Part shown: positions 43,220-51,109 of the stretch, one piece after another | Layout: every line of letters begins with the position of its first letter | How positions within the stretch are numbered: position 1 is the first letter of the stretch | Source of the DNA: Curtobacterium citreum | Lineage (GTDB): Bacteria > Actinomycetota > Actinomycetes > Actinomycetales > Microbacteriaceae | Direction of reading: 5' to 3' | Length of the DNA: 64,000 bases | NCBI RefSeq assembly: GCF_006715175.1 | Contig: NZ_VFMQ01000001.1 | Location: forward strand, 1,302,001-1,366,000 | The notes under the pieces: model-generated | The model's database searches: none | The model's input: the letters and a program-made list of their open reading frames with translations, nothing else | Told to the model about the DNA's origin: nothing | Position numbers and translations under genes: made by a program

Positions 43220-43827
43220 CCGACGTGTCGCACTACCTGTACCTCGTCCGGCACGGTGAGCACCAGGACGCCGAGCACGGCCTGCGGGACGGCAAGCTCT
43301 CGGAGCGTGGGAAGCGCCAGGCGATGCTCGTCGCCGACCGGCTCGGCGGGGTCCCGTTCGACGGCGTGTACCACTCGCCGCTCGACGCCCCGAGCGAGAC
43401 CGCGGCGTTCCTCGCGCAGCGCCTGCCGTCGATCCAGCCGGAGCCCTCGACCCTGCTCTTCGACTGCATCCCCTCCGGTCCGACCCCGGACATGCCGCAC
43501 GCCTACCACGGCTGGTACGGCGGCGTCACGGAAGAGGAGATCGTCGCGGGCCAGGCGCAGATGGGCGATGCCGTCGCGGAGTGGTTCACGCCGGCGCGCG
43601 AGGACCGCCACGACCTGCTCATCACGCACAACGCCGTCATCGGGTGGTTCGTGCGCGAGGCGTTCCAGGCGCCGGAGTGGCGGTGGATGGGGACGAACGT
43701 CGCGCACACGGCGTTGACGATCATCCGGATCCGCTCCGCCAAGCCGGCCGAGGTCGTCACCCTGAACGACCTCGCGCACCTGCCGGTCGAGCTCCGCACG
43801 GGGCTGCCGGTCGACCAGCCGGTCTAG
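43216..43827 (+). CDS. Histidine phosphatase family protein
   Basis: A 203-residue phosphoglycerate-mutase-like protein. The catalytic motif is LYLVRHGEHQDAEHG (RHG), and the second His is in LLITHNAVIGWFV. The acid residue region EEEIVAGQAQMGDAVAEW fits a small phosphatase rather than a mutase. It overlaps the M16 gene by 4 bases (GTGA). The specific substrate is unknown. Confidence 0.9.
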   Translation: MTDVSHYLYLVRHGEHQDAEHGLRDGKLSERGKRQAMLVADRLGGVPFDGVYHSPLDAPSETAAFLAQRLPSIQPEPSTLLFDCIPSGPTPDMPHAYHGWYGGVTEEEIVAGQAQMGDAVAEWFTPAREDRHDLLITHNAVIGWFVREAFQAPEWRWMGTNVAHTALTIIRIRSAKPAEVVTLNDLAHLPVELRTGLPVDQPV

Positions 43828-43880
43828 GCGCACCGACCGTCCCGCACCGACCGTCCCGCACCGAGGACACCGCGCAGGGC

Positions 43881-44357
43881 TCACCCGACCGGTCGCCGGT
43901 ACCAGGCGGTCGCGTTCGGGTTCTCGTTGAACGGCGCGACCCGCTCGTAGCCGCGGCCGCGGTACATCGCGCCGGCTGCGACGAGCGAGTCGTTCGTGTC
44001 GAGGACGACGCTCGTCGCCCCGAAGCCGCGAGCAGCGTCCTCGAGCGCGTCCATCACCGCGGTCGCCACGCCCCGTCCGCGACCGGCCGGCGTGACGTAC
44101 ACGTGCTTGACCTCGAAGCGGACGTCGTCCCCGTCGTCGGCGATCCGGCGGAGCCCACCGCACCCGACGGGCCGGTCGCCGTCGTACGCCACGACGAAGG
44201 TGCCGTTCGGCGGCACGAACTCCGCCGCCGGGGTGCGCTTGCGCGAGTACGACCCCTGCGCGCTCGGGAACGTGGCCTCGCGCTCGTCGAGGTACGCGTC
44301 GAGCAGGGCGTCGACCTCGGGCGCGTCGGCGGGCACGGACCTGACCTGGAGCGGCAT
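43881..44357 (-). CDS. GNAT family N-acetyltransferase
   Basis: A 158-residue GNAT protein. The acetyl-CoA loop is VYVTPAGRGRGVATAVMDALEDAA (R/QxxGxG/A type: GRGRGVA). The preceding strand FVVAYDGDRPVGCGGLRRI and the C-terminal YRGRGYERVAPFNENPNATAWYRR are typical. The acceptor is unknown. It is divergent from dapB; the two -10 elements overlap. Confidence 0.9.
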   Translation of the reverse strand: MPLQVRSVPADAPEVDALLDAYLDEREATFPSAQGSYSRKRTPAAEFVPPNGTFVVAYDGDRPVGCGGLRRIADDGDDVRFEVKHVYVTPAGRGRGVATAVMDALEDAARGFGATSVVLDTNDSLVAAGAMYRGRGYERVAPFNENPNATAWYRRPVG

Positions 44358-44363
44358 GGTCCG

Positions 44364-44373
44364 ATCCTAGAAT
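44364..44373. promoter_or_regulatory. Overlapping divergent -10 elements (GNAT gene / dapB)
   Basis: On the plus strand TAGAAT (44368-44373) is 7 bases from the dapB ATG at 44381. On the minus strand TAGGAT (44364-44369) is 6 bases from the GNAT ATG at 44357. The two hexamers share two bases. Both genes would be leaderless. Confidence 0.55.
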
Positions 44374-44380
44374 GGGAGCC

Positions 44381-45127
44381 ATGGTCACTCCCGTCGCCGT
44401 CGTCGGCGCCACCGGTCGTCTCGGGGGCCTCGTGGCCTCCGTGGTCGAGTCCCTCGACGGCTTCGAGCTCGTCGCCTCCCTGTCGTCGCGGGACGGCGCA
44501 CACGAGGCACCGCCGTCGGTGTTCGGCGGCGCCGCACTCGTCGTCGACGTGACCGTCCCGGCGCTCAGCCCGGCGATCGTCGACAACGCCCTCGCGAGCG
44601 GCGCGAACGTGCTCGTGGGCACCTCCGGCTGGTCGTCCGACCGGCTCGCGACGCTCCGCGCCGGGCTCGAGGCACGACCAGACCAGGGGGTCCTCGTCGT
44701 GCCGAACTTCTCGATCGGCTCGGTACTCGCGACGCACCTCGCCACGATCGCGGCGCCGTGGTTCCCCGCGGTCGAGATCGTCGAGACGCACCACGCCGGC
44801 AAGGTCGACTCGCCGTCGGGGACCGCCGTGCGGACCGCGGAGCTCATCGCGGACGCCCGGCGCGAGGTCGGCCCCGTCGACGCCCCGCACGTCGACCAGC
44901 GCGCCCGCGGGCAGCAGGTCGCGAGCGTCCCGATCCACTCGCTCCGGCTCCCCGGGGTCAAGGCCGTCCAGGACGTGCACCTGAGCGGCCCCGGCGAGAC
45001 CGTCACGATCCGCCACGACACGAACGACGACGTCGCGTACGTCGCCGGCATCCGGGCAGCGCTCGCCCACGTGGTCGACGCCCGTGGCCTGACGGTCGGG
45101 CTCGGCAGCGTCCTCGGCGTCGGCTGA
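44381..45127 (+). CDS. dapB: 4-hydroxy-tetrahydrodipicolinate reductase
   Basis: A 248-residue DapB. The nucleotide loop is VAVVGATGRLGGLV, and the catalytic His-His/Lys motif is EIVETHHAGKVDSPSGTA. The end EAGIRAALAHVVDARGLTVGLG-like segment is usual. It reduces hydroxy-tetrahydrodipicolinate with NAD(P)H in the diaminopimelate and lysine pathway. The ATG at 44381 is chosen over one at 44372 because TAGAAT is 7 bases before it. dapA lies ~3 kb downstream and dapF at the window end. Confidence 0.95.
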   Translation: MVTPVAVVGATGRLGGLVASVVESLDGFELVASLSSRDGAHEAPPSVFGGAALVVDVTVPALSPAIVDNALASGANVLVGTSGWSSDRLATLRAGLEARPDQGVLVVPNFSIGSVLATHLATIAAPWFPAVEIVETHHAGKVDSPSGTAVRTAELIADARREVGPVDAPHVDQRARGQQVASVPIHSLRLPGVKAVQDVHLSGPGETVTIRHDTNDDVAYVAGIRAALAHVVDARGLTVGLGSVLGVG

Positions 45128-45137
45128 GCGGCACGCC

Positions 45138-45605
45138 GTGCTCCGCTCGTTCCGCTCGCCGTTCTGGCCCGCCGCCCTGATGGCCGCCCTGCTCCTGCTC
45201 TACATCGTCGTCGTGGGGCAGCGCGCCGTCGCGTTCATGGCGACGGGGCAGCCGATCGGCATCGGGATCGGCGTCGCGCTCGTCGTGGTCGCCCTGATCG
45301 GCGCGCTCCTGCTCGTGCTCGAGTTCCGCTTCGGGATCCGCATCACCCGGCTCGGCCGTCGCCTCGAGCGCGAGGGCGGCACCCCGCAGGACGTCGTGCC
45401 GCTCATGCCGAGCGGCCGCCCCGACCGTGCGGCGGCCGACGAGGTCTTCCCGCGCTACAAGGACGCGGTCGAGGCCGACCCCGACGACTGGCGGGCCTGG
45501 TTCCGGCTCGGTGTCGTCTACGACGCCGCGGGTGACCGCAAGCGCGCGCGGGCCGCGATGCGGACGGCGCTCGCCACCGCGCCCACCGACCGACGGGTGG
45601 ACTGA
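45138..45605 (+). CDS. Membrane protein with TPR-like tail
   Basis: A 155-residue protein with two membrane helices (FWPAALMAALLLLYIVVVG, IGIGIGVALVVVALIGALLLVLEFRFGI). A soluble tail then contains one TPR-like helix pair (FPRYKDAVEADPDDWRAWFRLGVVYDAAGDRKRARAAMRTALA). It begins 10 bases after dapB with GTG at 45138, so it is probably cotranscribed. Conserved as a neighbour of dapB in related genomes as far as I recall; function unknown. Confidence 0.8.
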   Translation: MLRSFRSPFWPAALMAALLLLYIVVVGQRAVAFMATGQPIGIGIGVALVVVALIGALLLVLEFRFGIRITRLGRRLEREGGTPQDVVPLMPSGRPDRAAADEVFPRYKDAVEADPDDWRAWFRLGVVYDAAGDRKRARAAMRTALATAPTDRRVD

Positions 45606-45614
45606 CGGCTTGAC

Positions 45615-45656
45615 GGACGGGAGGCTCGTGGCGGGCCCGCCACGAGCCTCCCGTCC
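45615..45656. repeat. Family A dispersed palindrome, copy 7
   Basis: A perfect 42-bp palindrome with left arm GGACGGGAGGCTCGTGGCGG. Relative to copy 1 it differs by compensating changes in both arms (CACGTG/CTCGTG with CACGTG/CACGAG). It lies between convergent genes. Confidence 0.9.
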
Positions 45657-45692
45657 GGTCGACCGTCGCGACCGCCGCGACGTCCGTGCGGA

Positions 45693-46604
45693 TCAGAAGG
45701 CGGCGTCGACCGCGCTCTCGGCGTACCGGTGGCGGAACGTGTAGCCGGACTCCTCGAGCTTCCGCGGCACCATCTGCTGGTTCGACAGGAGCATCTCGTC
45801 GGCCGCCTGGCGCAGCACCAGCCGCAGCGCGAAGGCCGGCACGCCGAGCAGGTACGGACGGTGCAGGTCCTGCGCGACGCGCTTCGTGATCCGGTCCGCG
45901 ACCGACGGCTCCGGACCCGCGAGGTTCACCGGGCCGGACACCTGCGCGGCGTCCGGGCTCGTGGCGAGGTGGACGATCGCGCCGACCTCGTCCTCGAGCG
46001 CGATCCACGGCCAGAACTGACCGCCCGTGCCGAGCTTGCTGCCGAGGCCGGCCTTCGTCAGCGGGACGAGGGGCGCGAGCGCACCGCCGCCCTGGCCGAC
46101 GACGATGCCGGTGCGGAGCAGCACGACCCGGACGCCCTCGGGGGCGGCGGTCGCGGCGGCCTCCCACTTCGTGCAGACGTCGGCGAGGAACCCGCTGCCG
46201 GCCGCGGCGTCGTCGTCGAGCACGTCCGTCGGGCGGTCCCCGTAGACGCCGGAGGCCGACCCGGACAGGAAGAGCGCCGGGGGGTTCGCAGCCCGGCGCA
46301 TGGCCTCGACCAGGGTGTCCGTCGCCTGCACCCGCGAGTCGAGGATCTGCTGCTTGTAGGAGTCGGTCCACGGGAGCTTGCCGATGTTCGCACCGGCGAG
46401 GTTGATCACGACGTCGGCACCGTCGAGCACCGCCGGGTCGAGCGGGCGGGTGCCCGGGGACCAGCGGAACGCGGTCGCGGTGCGGGGTTCGCTGCGGGTG
46501 AGCGTGGTGACGTGGTGCCCGGCCTTGCGCAGGGCGTGGACGAGGGGGGTCCCGATGAAGCCGGACGCACCGGCGACGAGGATCGAGAGCGGCTGGGTCG
46601 ACAT
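45693..46604 (-). CDS. TIGR01777 family oxidoreductase (SDR epimerase-like)
   Basis: A 303-residue extended SDR protein. The Rossmann loop LVAGASGFIGTPLVHAL, INLAGANIGKLPW and SGSASGVYGDRPTD mark the TIGR01777 (YfcH/SulA-like) group. The C-terminal DUF1731 tail (GVPAFALRLVLRQAADEMLLSNQQMVPRKLEESGYTFRH) is present. A nucleotide-sugar-epimerase-like fold is sure; the reaction is not known. TACCGT is 7 bases before the ATG at 46604. Confidence 0.9.
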   Translation of the reverse strand: MSTQPLSILVAGASGFIGTPLVHALRKAGHHVTTLTRSEPRTATAFRWSPGTRPLDPAVLDGADVVINLAGANIGKLPWTDSYKQQILDSRVQATDTLVEAMRRAANPPALFLSGSASGVYGDRPTDVLDDDAAAGSGFLADVCTKWEAAATAAPEGVRVVLLRTGIVVGQGGGALAPLVPLTKAGLGSKLGTGGQFWPWIALEDEVGAIVHLATSPDAAQVSGPVNLAGPEPSVADRITKRVAQDLHRPYLLGVPAFALRLVLRQAADEMLLSNQQMVPRKLEESGYTFRHRYAESAVDAAF

Positions 46605-46651
46605 GGGGGCCACGGTACTCAGCGCGCTTCGGGCTTCGCCGCGTGGGGTCG

Positions 46652-46657
46652 TAGAGT
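46652..46657 (+). promoter_or_regulatory. -10 element of thyA
   Basis: TAGAGT lies 6 bases before the GTG at 46664; leaderless arrangement. Confidence 0.45.
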
Positions 46658-46663
46658 CTCCGT

Positions 46664-47488
46664 GTGAGCGAGACCGTGCAGCCCGACCCCACCGTCCCGA
46701 CCCCTTACGAGGATCTGCTGCGCCGGGTGCTCGAGGAAGGCACGCCGAAGGGCGACCGCACCGGCACCGGCACGCGCAGCATCTTCGGGGCGCAGCTGCG
46801 CTACGACCTGTCGCAGGGCTTCCCGCTCGTCACGACGAAGCGCGTGCACTTCAAGTCCGTCGCGTACGAGCTGCTCTGGTTCCTGCGCGGCGACGGCAAC
46901 GCACGGTGGCTGCAGGAGCACGGCGTCCGCATCTGGAACGAGTGGGCCGACGAGGACGGCGACCTCGGCCCGGTGTACGGCGTGCAGTGGCGCTCGTGGC
47001 CGACGCCGTCGGGGGAGCACGTCGACCAGATCGCCCAGGTCATCGAGCAGATCCGCACGAACCCGGACTCCCGCCGGCTGATCGTGTCGGCCTGGAACGT
47101 CGCGGACGTGCCGGACATGGCGCTCGCGCCGTGCCACGCGTTCTTCCAGTTCTTCGTCAACGACGGCAAACTGTCGTGCCAGCTCTACCAGCGCAGCGCG
47201 GACATGTTCCTCGGCGTCCCCTTCAACATCGCGTCCTACGCGCTGCTCACGCACATGATCGCGGCGCAGACCGGGCTCGAGGTCGGCGACTTCGTGTGGA
47301 CCGGCGGTGACTGCCACGTCTACGACAACCACGTCGACCAGGTGCGTGAGCAGCTGTCCCGCACGGCCTACCCCTACCCGACGCTCGAGCTCGCCCCGCG
47401 TGACTCGATCGACGACTACGAGTACGAGGACTTCACGGTCGTCGGGTACGAGCACCACCCGGCGATCAAGGCCGCGGTCGCCGTCTGA
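46664..47488 (+). CDS. thyA: Thymidylate synthase
   Basis: A 274-residue ThyA. Conserved blocks are [45 protein letters not shown], the nucleophile Cys in [35 protein letters not shown] and [16 protein letters not shown]. It makes dTMP from dUMP with methylene-tetrahydrofolate as methyl donor and reductant. The stop overlaps the folA start (TGATG), which couples dTMP synthesis to regeneration of tetrahydrofolate. Confidence 0.97.
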   Translation: MSETVQPDPTVPTPYEDLLRRVLEEGTPKGDRTGTGTRSIFGAQLRYDLSQGFPLVTTKRVHFKSVAYELLWFLRGDGNARWLQEHGVRIWNEWADEDGDLGPVYGVQWRSWPTPSGEHVDQIAQVIEQIRTNPDSRRLIVSAWNVADVPDMALAPCHAFFQFFVNDGKLSCQLYQRSADMFLGVPFNIASYALLTHMIAAQTGLEVGDFVWTGGDCHVYDNHVDQVREQLSRTAYPYPTLELAPRDSIDDYEYEDFTVVGYEHHPAIKAAVAV

Positions 47489-48000
47489 TGGCGTGGACCG
47501 AGCCCGTCCGCGGCGTCGGCATGGTGTGGGCGCGGACCGCCTCAGGGGTGATCGGCGCCGACGGTGGCATCCCGTGGCACGTGCCGGAGGACCTCGCGCA
47601 CTTCCGGCAGGTCACCGGCGACGGTGTCGTGGTGATGGGCCGACGGACGTGGGAGTCGCTGCCGCCGCGCTTCCGGCCGCTGCCGGGACGCCGGAACGTC
47701 GTGTTGACGCGCGAGCCGACGTGGACGGCCGAGGGTGCCGAGGTGGCGCACGACCTGGGGGCCGCCCTCGACACCGACGAGCCCGTGTGGGTGATGGGCG
47801 GGGGTGCCGTGTACGCCGAGGCGCTGCCGTTCGCCGACCGGGTGTCGGAGACGATCGTCGACCTGGACGTCCCGGGTGACACCCGGGCGCCGGAGCTCGG
47901 CGACGGGTGGACCCTCGTCGAGGACGGACCGTGGCAGGAGTCCCGCGTGGACGCCACCCGCTACCGCTTCCGGGAGTGGCGCCGCGCCGAGCGGGCCTGA
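47488..48000 (+). CDS. folA: Dihydrofolate reductase
   Basis: A 170-residue DHFR. The substrate pocket GVIGADGGIPWHVPEDLAHFRQVT, the NADPH loop VVMGRRTWESLPPRFRPLPGRRNVVLTR and VWVMGGGAVYAEALP are intact. It reduces dihydrofolate made by ThyA back to tetrahydrofolate and is the target of trimethoprim. It shares an operon with thyA through a one-base overlap. Confidence 0.96.
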   Translation: MAWTEPVRGVGMVWARTASGVIGADGGIPWHVPEDLAHFRQVTGDGVVVMGRRTWESLPPRFRPLPGRRNVVLTREPTWTAEGAEVAHDLGAALDTDEPVWVMGGGAVYAEALPFADRVSETIVDLDVPGDTRAPELGDGWTLVEDGPWQESRVDATRYRFREWRRAERA

Positions 48001-48045
48001 CGGCCGCCGCGCTCGGACCCGCCGGGCTGCGCCGAGCGACCCTCG

Positions 48046-48113
48046 CGTCGCACCCCGCTGCCGGCACCGCAACCCGCTGTGCCCGGGTGCCACGTCCGTA
48101 CCGGGGTGCGACG
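48046..48113. repeat. Inverted repeat in the folA-dapA gap
   Basis: CGTCGCACCCCG and CGGGGTGCGACG are perfect 12-bp arms 44 bases apart, within the ~200-base gap after folA. It may be a terminator or a divergent repeat. Confidence 0.5.
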
Positions 48114-48185
48114 TGCGCGAGACCGGGCGACGTCCGTCCGCCGCGCACCGTCCGGGCGGACTGCCGGCCGGACGCACCGGGCCGG

Positions 48186-48191
48186 TACGCT
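48186..48191 (+). promoter_or_regulatory. -10 element of dapA
   Basis: TACGCT lies 7 bases before the GTG at 48199; leaderless arrangement. Confidence 0.45.
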
Positions 48192-48198
48192 GGTCCGC

Positions 48199-49176
48199 GT
48201 GTCCCCGCGTGAGAATCCCTTCGGTCAGGTCCTCGTCGCCCTCGTGACGCCGTTCACGACCGACGGCGAGGTCGACTGGCCCGGCGTCGAGCAGCACATC
48301 GACGACTGCATCACCGCCGGCGCCGACGGCGTCGTCGTCACCGGGACGACCGGCGAGACGTCGACGCTGACCGACCCGGAGAAGCTCCGCCTGGTCGAGG
48401 TCGGCAAGTCCGTCGCCGCCGGCCGCGCGAAGATCATCACCGGTGGTGGCTCGAACGAGACCGCGCACGCCATCCACCTGTACAAGCAGAGCGAGAAGGC
48501 CGGCGCCGACGGCGTGATGATCGTCACGCCGTACTACAACAAGCCGACGCAGGCCGGTGTCCTCACGCACTTCCGGATGATCGCCGACGCGACCGACCTG
48601 CCGGTCATCCTGTACGACATCCCCGGCCGCACGGGCATCCCGATCACCTACGAGACCATCGTGCGCGCCTCGCACCACCCCAACATCCTCGCGGTGAAGG
48701 ACGCCAAGGGCGACTTCGCCGAGGTGTCCCGCGTGCTCAACAACACCGACCTCATGTACTTCTCGGGCGACGACACGAACGTCCTGCCGCACCTGTCGAT
48801 CGGCGCGACCGGGCTGATCGGCGTCACCGCGAACATCACGAGCACGCCGTACCGCACCATCGTCGACGCCGTGAACCGTGGCGACCTGGCGACCGCGACC
48901 GCCGAGCACAAGCGCGTCGAACCCCTGGTGCGTGCGATCATGACCCACGTCCCCGGGACCGTCGCGGCGAAGTACGTGCTGCACGGACTCGGCCGCATCG
49001 GCAGCCCGCGCGTCCGGCTGCCGCTCGTCGGACCCGAGGACACCGAGGCCTACGCCATCGAGACCTCCCTCGAAGCGGTCCGGGACATCCCGGGTGCCGA
49101 CTTCTCGAACTTCCGCCCGGACCGCAACGCAGCGGCGGGCGGCGCACTGCCGAAGGTGCCAGGCACCACACGTTAG
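48199..49176 (+). CDS. dapA: 4-hydroxy-tetrahydrodipicolinate synthase
   Basis: A 325-residue DapA. GADGVVVTGTTGETSTLTDPEKLRLVE, the Tyr motif IVTPYYNKPTQAG and the Schiff-base Lys in ILAVKDAKGDF (~165) are all present. It condenses pyruvate with aspartate semialdehyde, the first committed step to lysine and diaminopimelate. The C-terminus is ~25 residues longer than E. coli DapA, as in other actinobacteria. rnj follows 47 bases later on the same strand. Confidence 0.96.
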   Translation: MSPRENPFGQVLVALVTPFTTDGEVDWPGVEQHIDDCITAGADGVVVTGTTGETSTLTDPEKLRLVEVGKSVAAGRAKIITGGGSNETAHAIHLYKQSEKAGADGVMIVTPYYNKPTQAGVLTHFRMIADATDLPVILYDIPGRTGIPITYETIVRASHHPNILAVKDAKGDFAEVSRVLNNTDLMYFSGDDTNVLPHLSIGATGLIGVTANITSTPYRTIVDAVNRGDLATATAEHKRVEPLVRAIMTHVPGTVAAKYVLHGLGRIGSPRVRLPLVGPEDTEAYAIETSLEAVRDIPGADFSNFRPDRNAAAGGALPKVPGTTR

Positions 49177-49223
49177 GAAGACCGCGGCGCAGCACCAGCG
49201 CGTCGCACGACAGTCAGGACCGA

Positions 49224-50900
49224 ATGCCCACCCAGATCTCCACACCGCAGCCGCTCGAACCCGGCACCCTCCGCGTGATCCCCGTCGGGGGTCTCGGCGA
49301 GATCGGTCGCAACATGACCGTGTACGAGTTCGACGGCAAGCTGCTCGTCGTCGACGCCGGCGTGCTCTTCCCCGAGGAGCACCAGCCCGGCGTCGACCTC
49401 ATCCTGCCGGACTTCGGGCCGATCCGGGACCGCCTCGACGACGTCCTCGGTGTCGTGCTGACGCACGGGCACGAGGACCACATCGGCGCCGTGCCGTACC
49501 TGCTCAAGCTCAAGGCCGACATCCCCCTGATCGGTTCCACGCTGACCCTCGCGCTCGTCGAGGCGAAGCTCAAGGAGCACCGGATCAAGCCGTACACGCT
49601 CGTCGTGGCCGAGGACCAGACCGAGCAGCTCGGCCCGTTCCACCTCGAGTTCGTCGCCGTGAACCACTCCATCCCGGACGCGCTCGCCGTCGCGATCACG
49701 ACCGGCGCCGGCCGTGTGCTCCACACCGGCGACTTCAAGATGGACCAGCTGCCGCTCGACGACCGGATCACCGACCTCCGCGCGTTCGCCCGCCTCGGCG
49801 AAGCGGGCGTCGACCTGTTCCTGCCGGACTCCACGAACGCCGACGTCCCGGGCTTCACCGCGCCCGAGCGCGACATCGGACCCGTGCTCGAGAACGTCAT
49901 CACGCGCGCCCGCAAGAAGGTCGTCGTCGCGAGCTTCTCGTCGCACGTGCACCGCGTGCAGCAGGTCCTCGACGCCGCCGCGGCCGCGAACCGCAAGGTC
50001 GCGTTCATGGGCCGCTCGATGATCCGCAACATGACGATCGCCGCCGAGCTCGGGTACCTGCGTGTGCCGGAGGACGTGCTGATCGACACGAAGAAGGCGA
50101 AGAACGTCCCGGACGACCAGATCGTCTACATGTCGACCGGGTCCCAGGGCGAGCCGATGGCCGTCCTCGCGCGCATGGCGAACCTCGAGCACCAGATCGA
50201 GATCGGCGAGGGCGACACGGTGATCCTGGCGTCGAGCCTGATCCCCGGCAACGAGAACGCCGTCTACCGCGTGATCGACGGCCTGACGAAGCTCGGCGCG
50301 AAGGTCGTCCACAAGGGCAACGCGAAGGTGCACGTCTCCGGGCACGCCTCGGCCGGCGAGCTCCTGTACTGCTACAACATCCTGCGCCCGAAGAACGTGC
50401 TCCCCGTGCACGGCGAGCACCGGCACCTGTACGCGAACGCCGACCTGGCGATCCAGACGGGTGTCCCGCCGCGGAACGTCATCCTCGGCCAGGACGGCAT
50501 CGTCGTCGACCTCAAGGACGGAAGCGTCACGGTCGCCGGCCAGCTGGACATCGGCTACGTCTACGTCGACGGCTCCACCGTCGGCGAGATCACCGACGCC
50601 GACCTCAAGGACCGCCGGGTCCTCGCGGAGGAGGGCTTCATCTCCGTCTTCTGCGCGGTCGACTTCACGACCGGTCAGTGCGTCGTCGGCCCCGAGATCC
50701 AGTCGCGCGGCTTCGCCGAGGACGACTCGGTCTTCGACAGCGTCCGCCCGCAGATCACCAAGGCACTCGCCGAGGCGGCCGCCAACGGCACGCGCGACTC
50801 GCACGCCTTCAGCCAGGTGGTGCGGCGCACGGTGGGCCGCTGGGTCAACACCAAGCACCGCCGCCGTCCGATGATCGTCCCGGTGGTCATCGAGGCGTAG
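49224..50900 (+). CDS. rnj: Ribonuclease J
   Basis: A 558-residue metallo-beta-lactamase/beta-CASP nuclease. The zinc motif is LTHGHEDHIGAVPYLL (~79), and the next ligands are VNHSIPDALAV and VLHTGDFKMDQ. The beta-CASP region has FSSHVHRVQQVLDAA and TGSQGEPMAVLARMA; the C-terminal His is in HVSGHASAGEL. It has both endonuclease and 5'-3' exonuclease activity and works with PNPase and RNase E in actinobacterial RNA turnover and rRNA processing. A compound hairpin follows. Confidence 0.96.
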   Translation: MPTQISTPQPLEPGTLRVIPVGGLGEIGRNMTVYEFDGKLLVVDAGVLFPEEHQPGVDLILPDFGPIRDRLDDVLGVVLTHGHEDHIGAVPYLLKLKADIPLIGSTLTLALVEAKLKEHRIKPYTLVVAEDQTEQLGPFHLEFVAVNHSIPDALAVAITTGAGRVLHTGDFKMDQLPLDDRITDLRAFARLGEAGVDLFLPDSTNADVPGFTAPERDIGPVLENVITRARKKVVVASFSSHVHRVQQVLDAAAAANRKVAFMGRSMIRNMTIAAELGYLRVPEDVLIDTKKAKNVPDDQIVYMSTGSQGEPMAVLARMANLEHQIEIGEGDTVILASSLIPGNENAVYRVIDGLTKLGAKVVHKGNAKVHVSGHASAGELLYCYNILRPKNVLPVHGEHRHLYANADLAIQTGVPPRNVILGQDGIVVDLKDGSVTVAGQLDIGYVYVDGSTVGEITDADLKDRRVLAEEGFISVFCAVDFTTGQCVVGPEIQSRGFAEDDSVFDSVRPQITKALAEAAANGTRDSHAFSQVVRRTVGRWVNTKHRRRPMIVPVVIEA

Positions 50901-50926
50901 GCAGCGCGCAGCGCTGCTGCGAGAAC

Positions 50927-50984
50927 CGGCCTGGAGGCACGGTGCGGGTCCGTCACGGACCCTGCCCCGTGCCTCCAGGCCGTT
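50927..50984 (+). terminator. rnj terminator, nested hairpin
   Basis: Outer arms CGGCCTGGAGGCACGG and CCGTGCCTCCAGGCCG enclose a second hairpin GGTCCG-TCA-CGGACC. The GGAGGCACG core of the outer arms recalls family A. Confidence 0.75.
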
Positions 50985-51096
50985 CCGCACCCCGTGGCGG
51001 GCAGTCGGGGACGGGCCGGCGGGGTCGGAGCGGTCCCGGCCCGGCGGCCAACCTGTTTCATCCCACAGGATGACGCGCATCTGGAATACCAGTCGC

Positions 51097-51102
51097 TACC
51101 GT
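51097..51102 (+). promoter_or_regulatory. -10 element of the efflux operon
   Basis: TACCGT lies 7 bases before the GTG at 51110; leaderless arrangement. Confidence 0.45.
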
Positions 51103-51109
51103 CCGGAGC

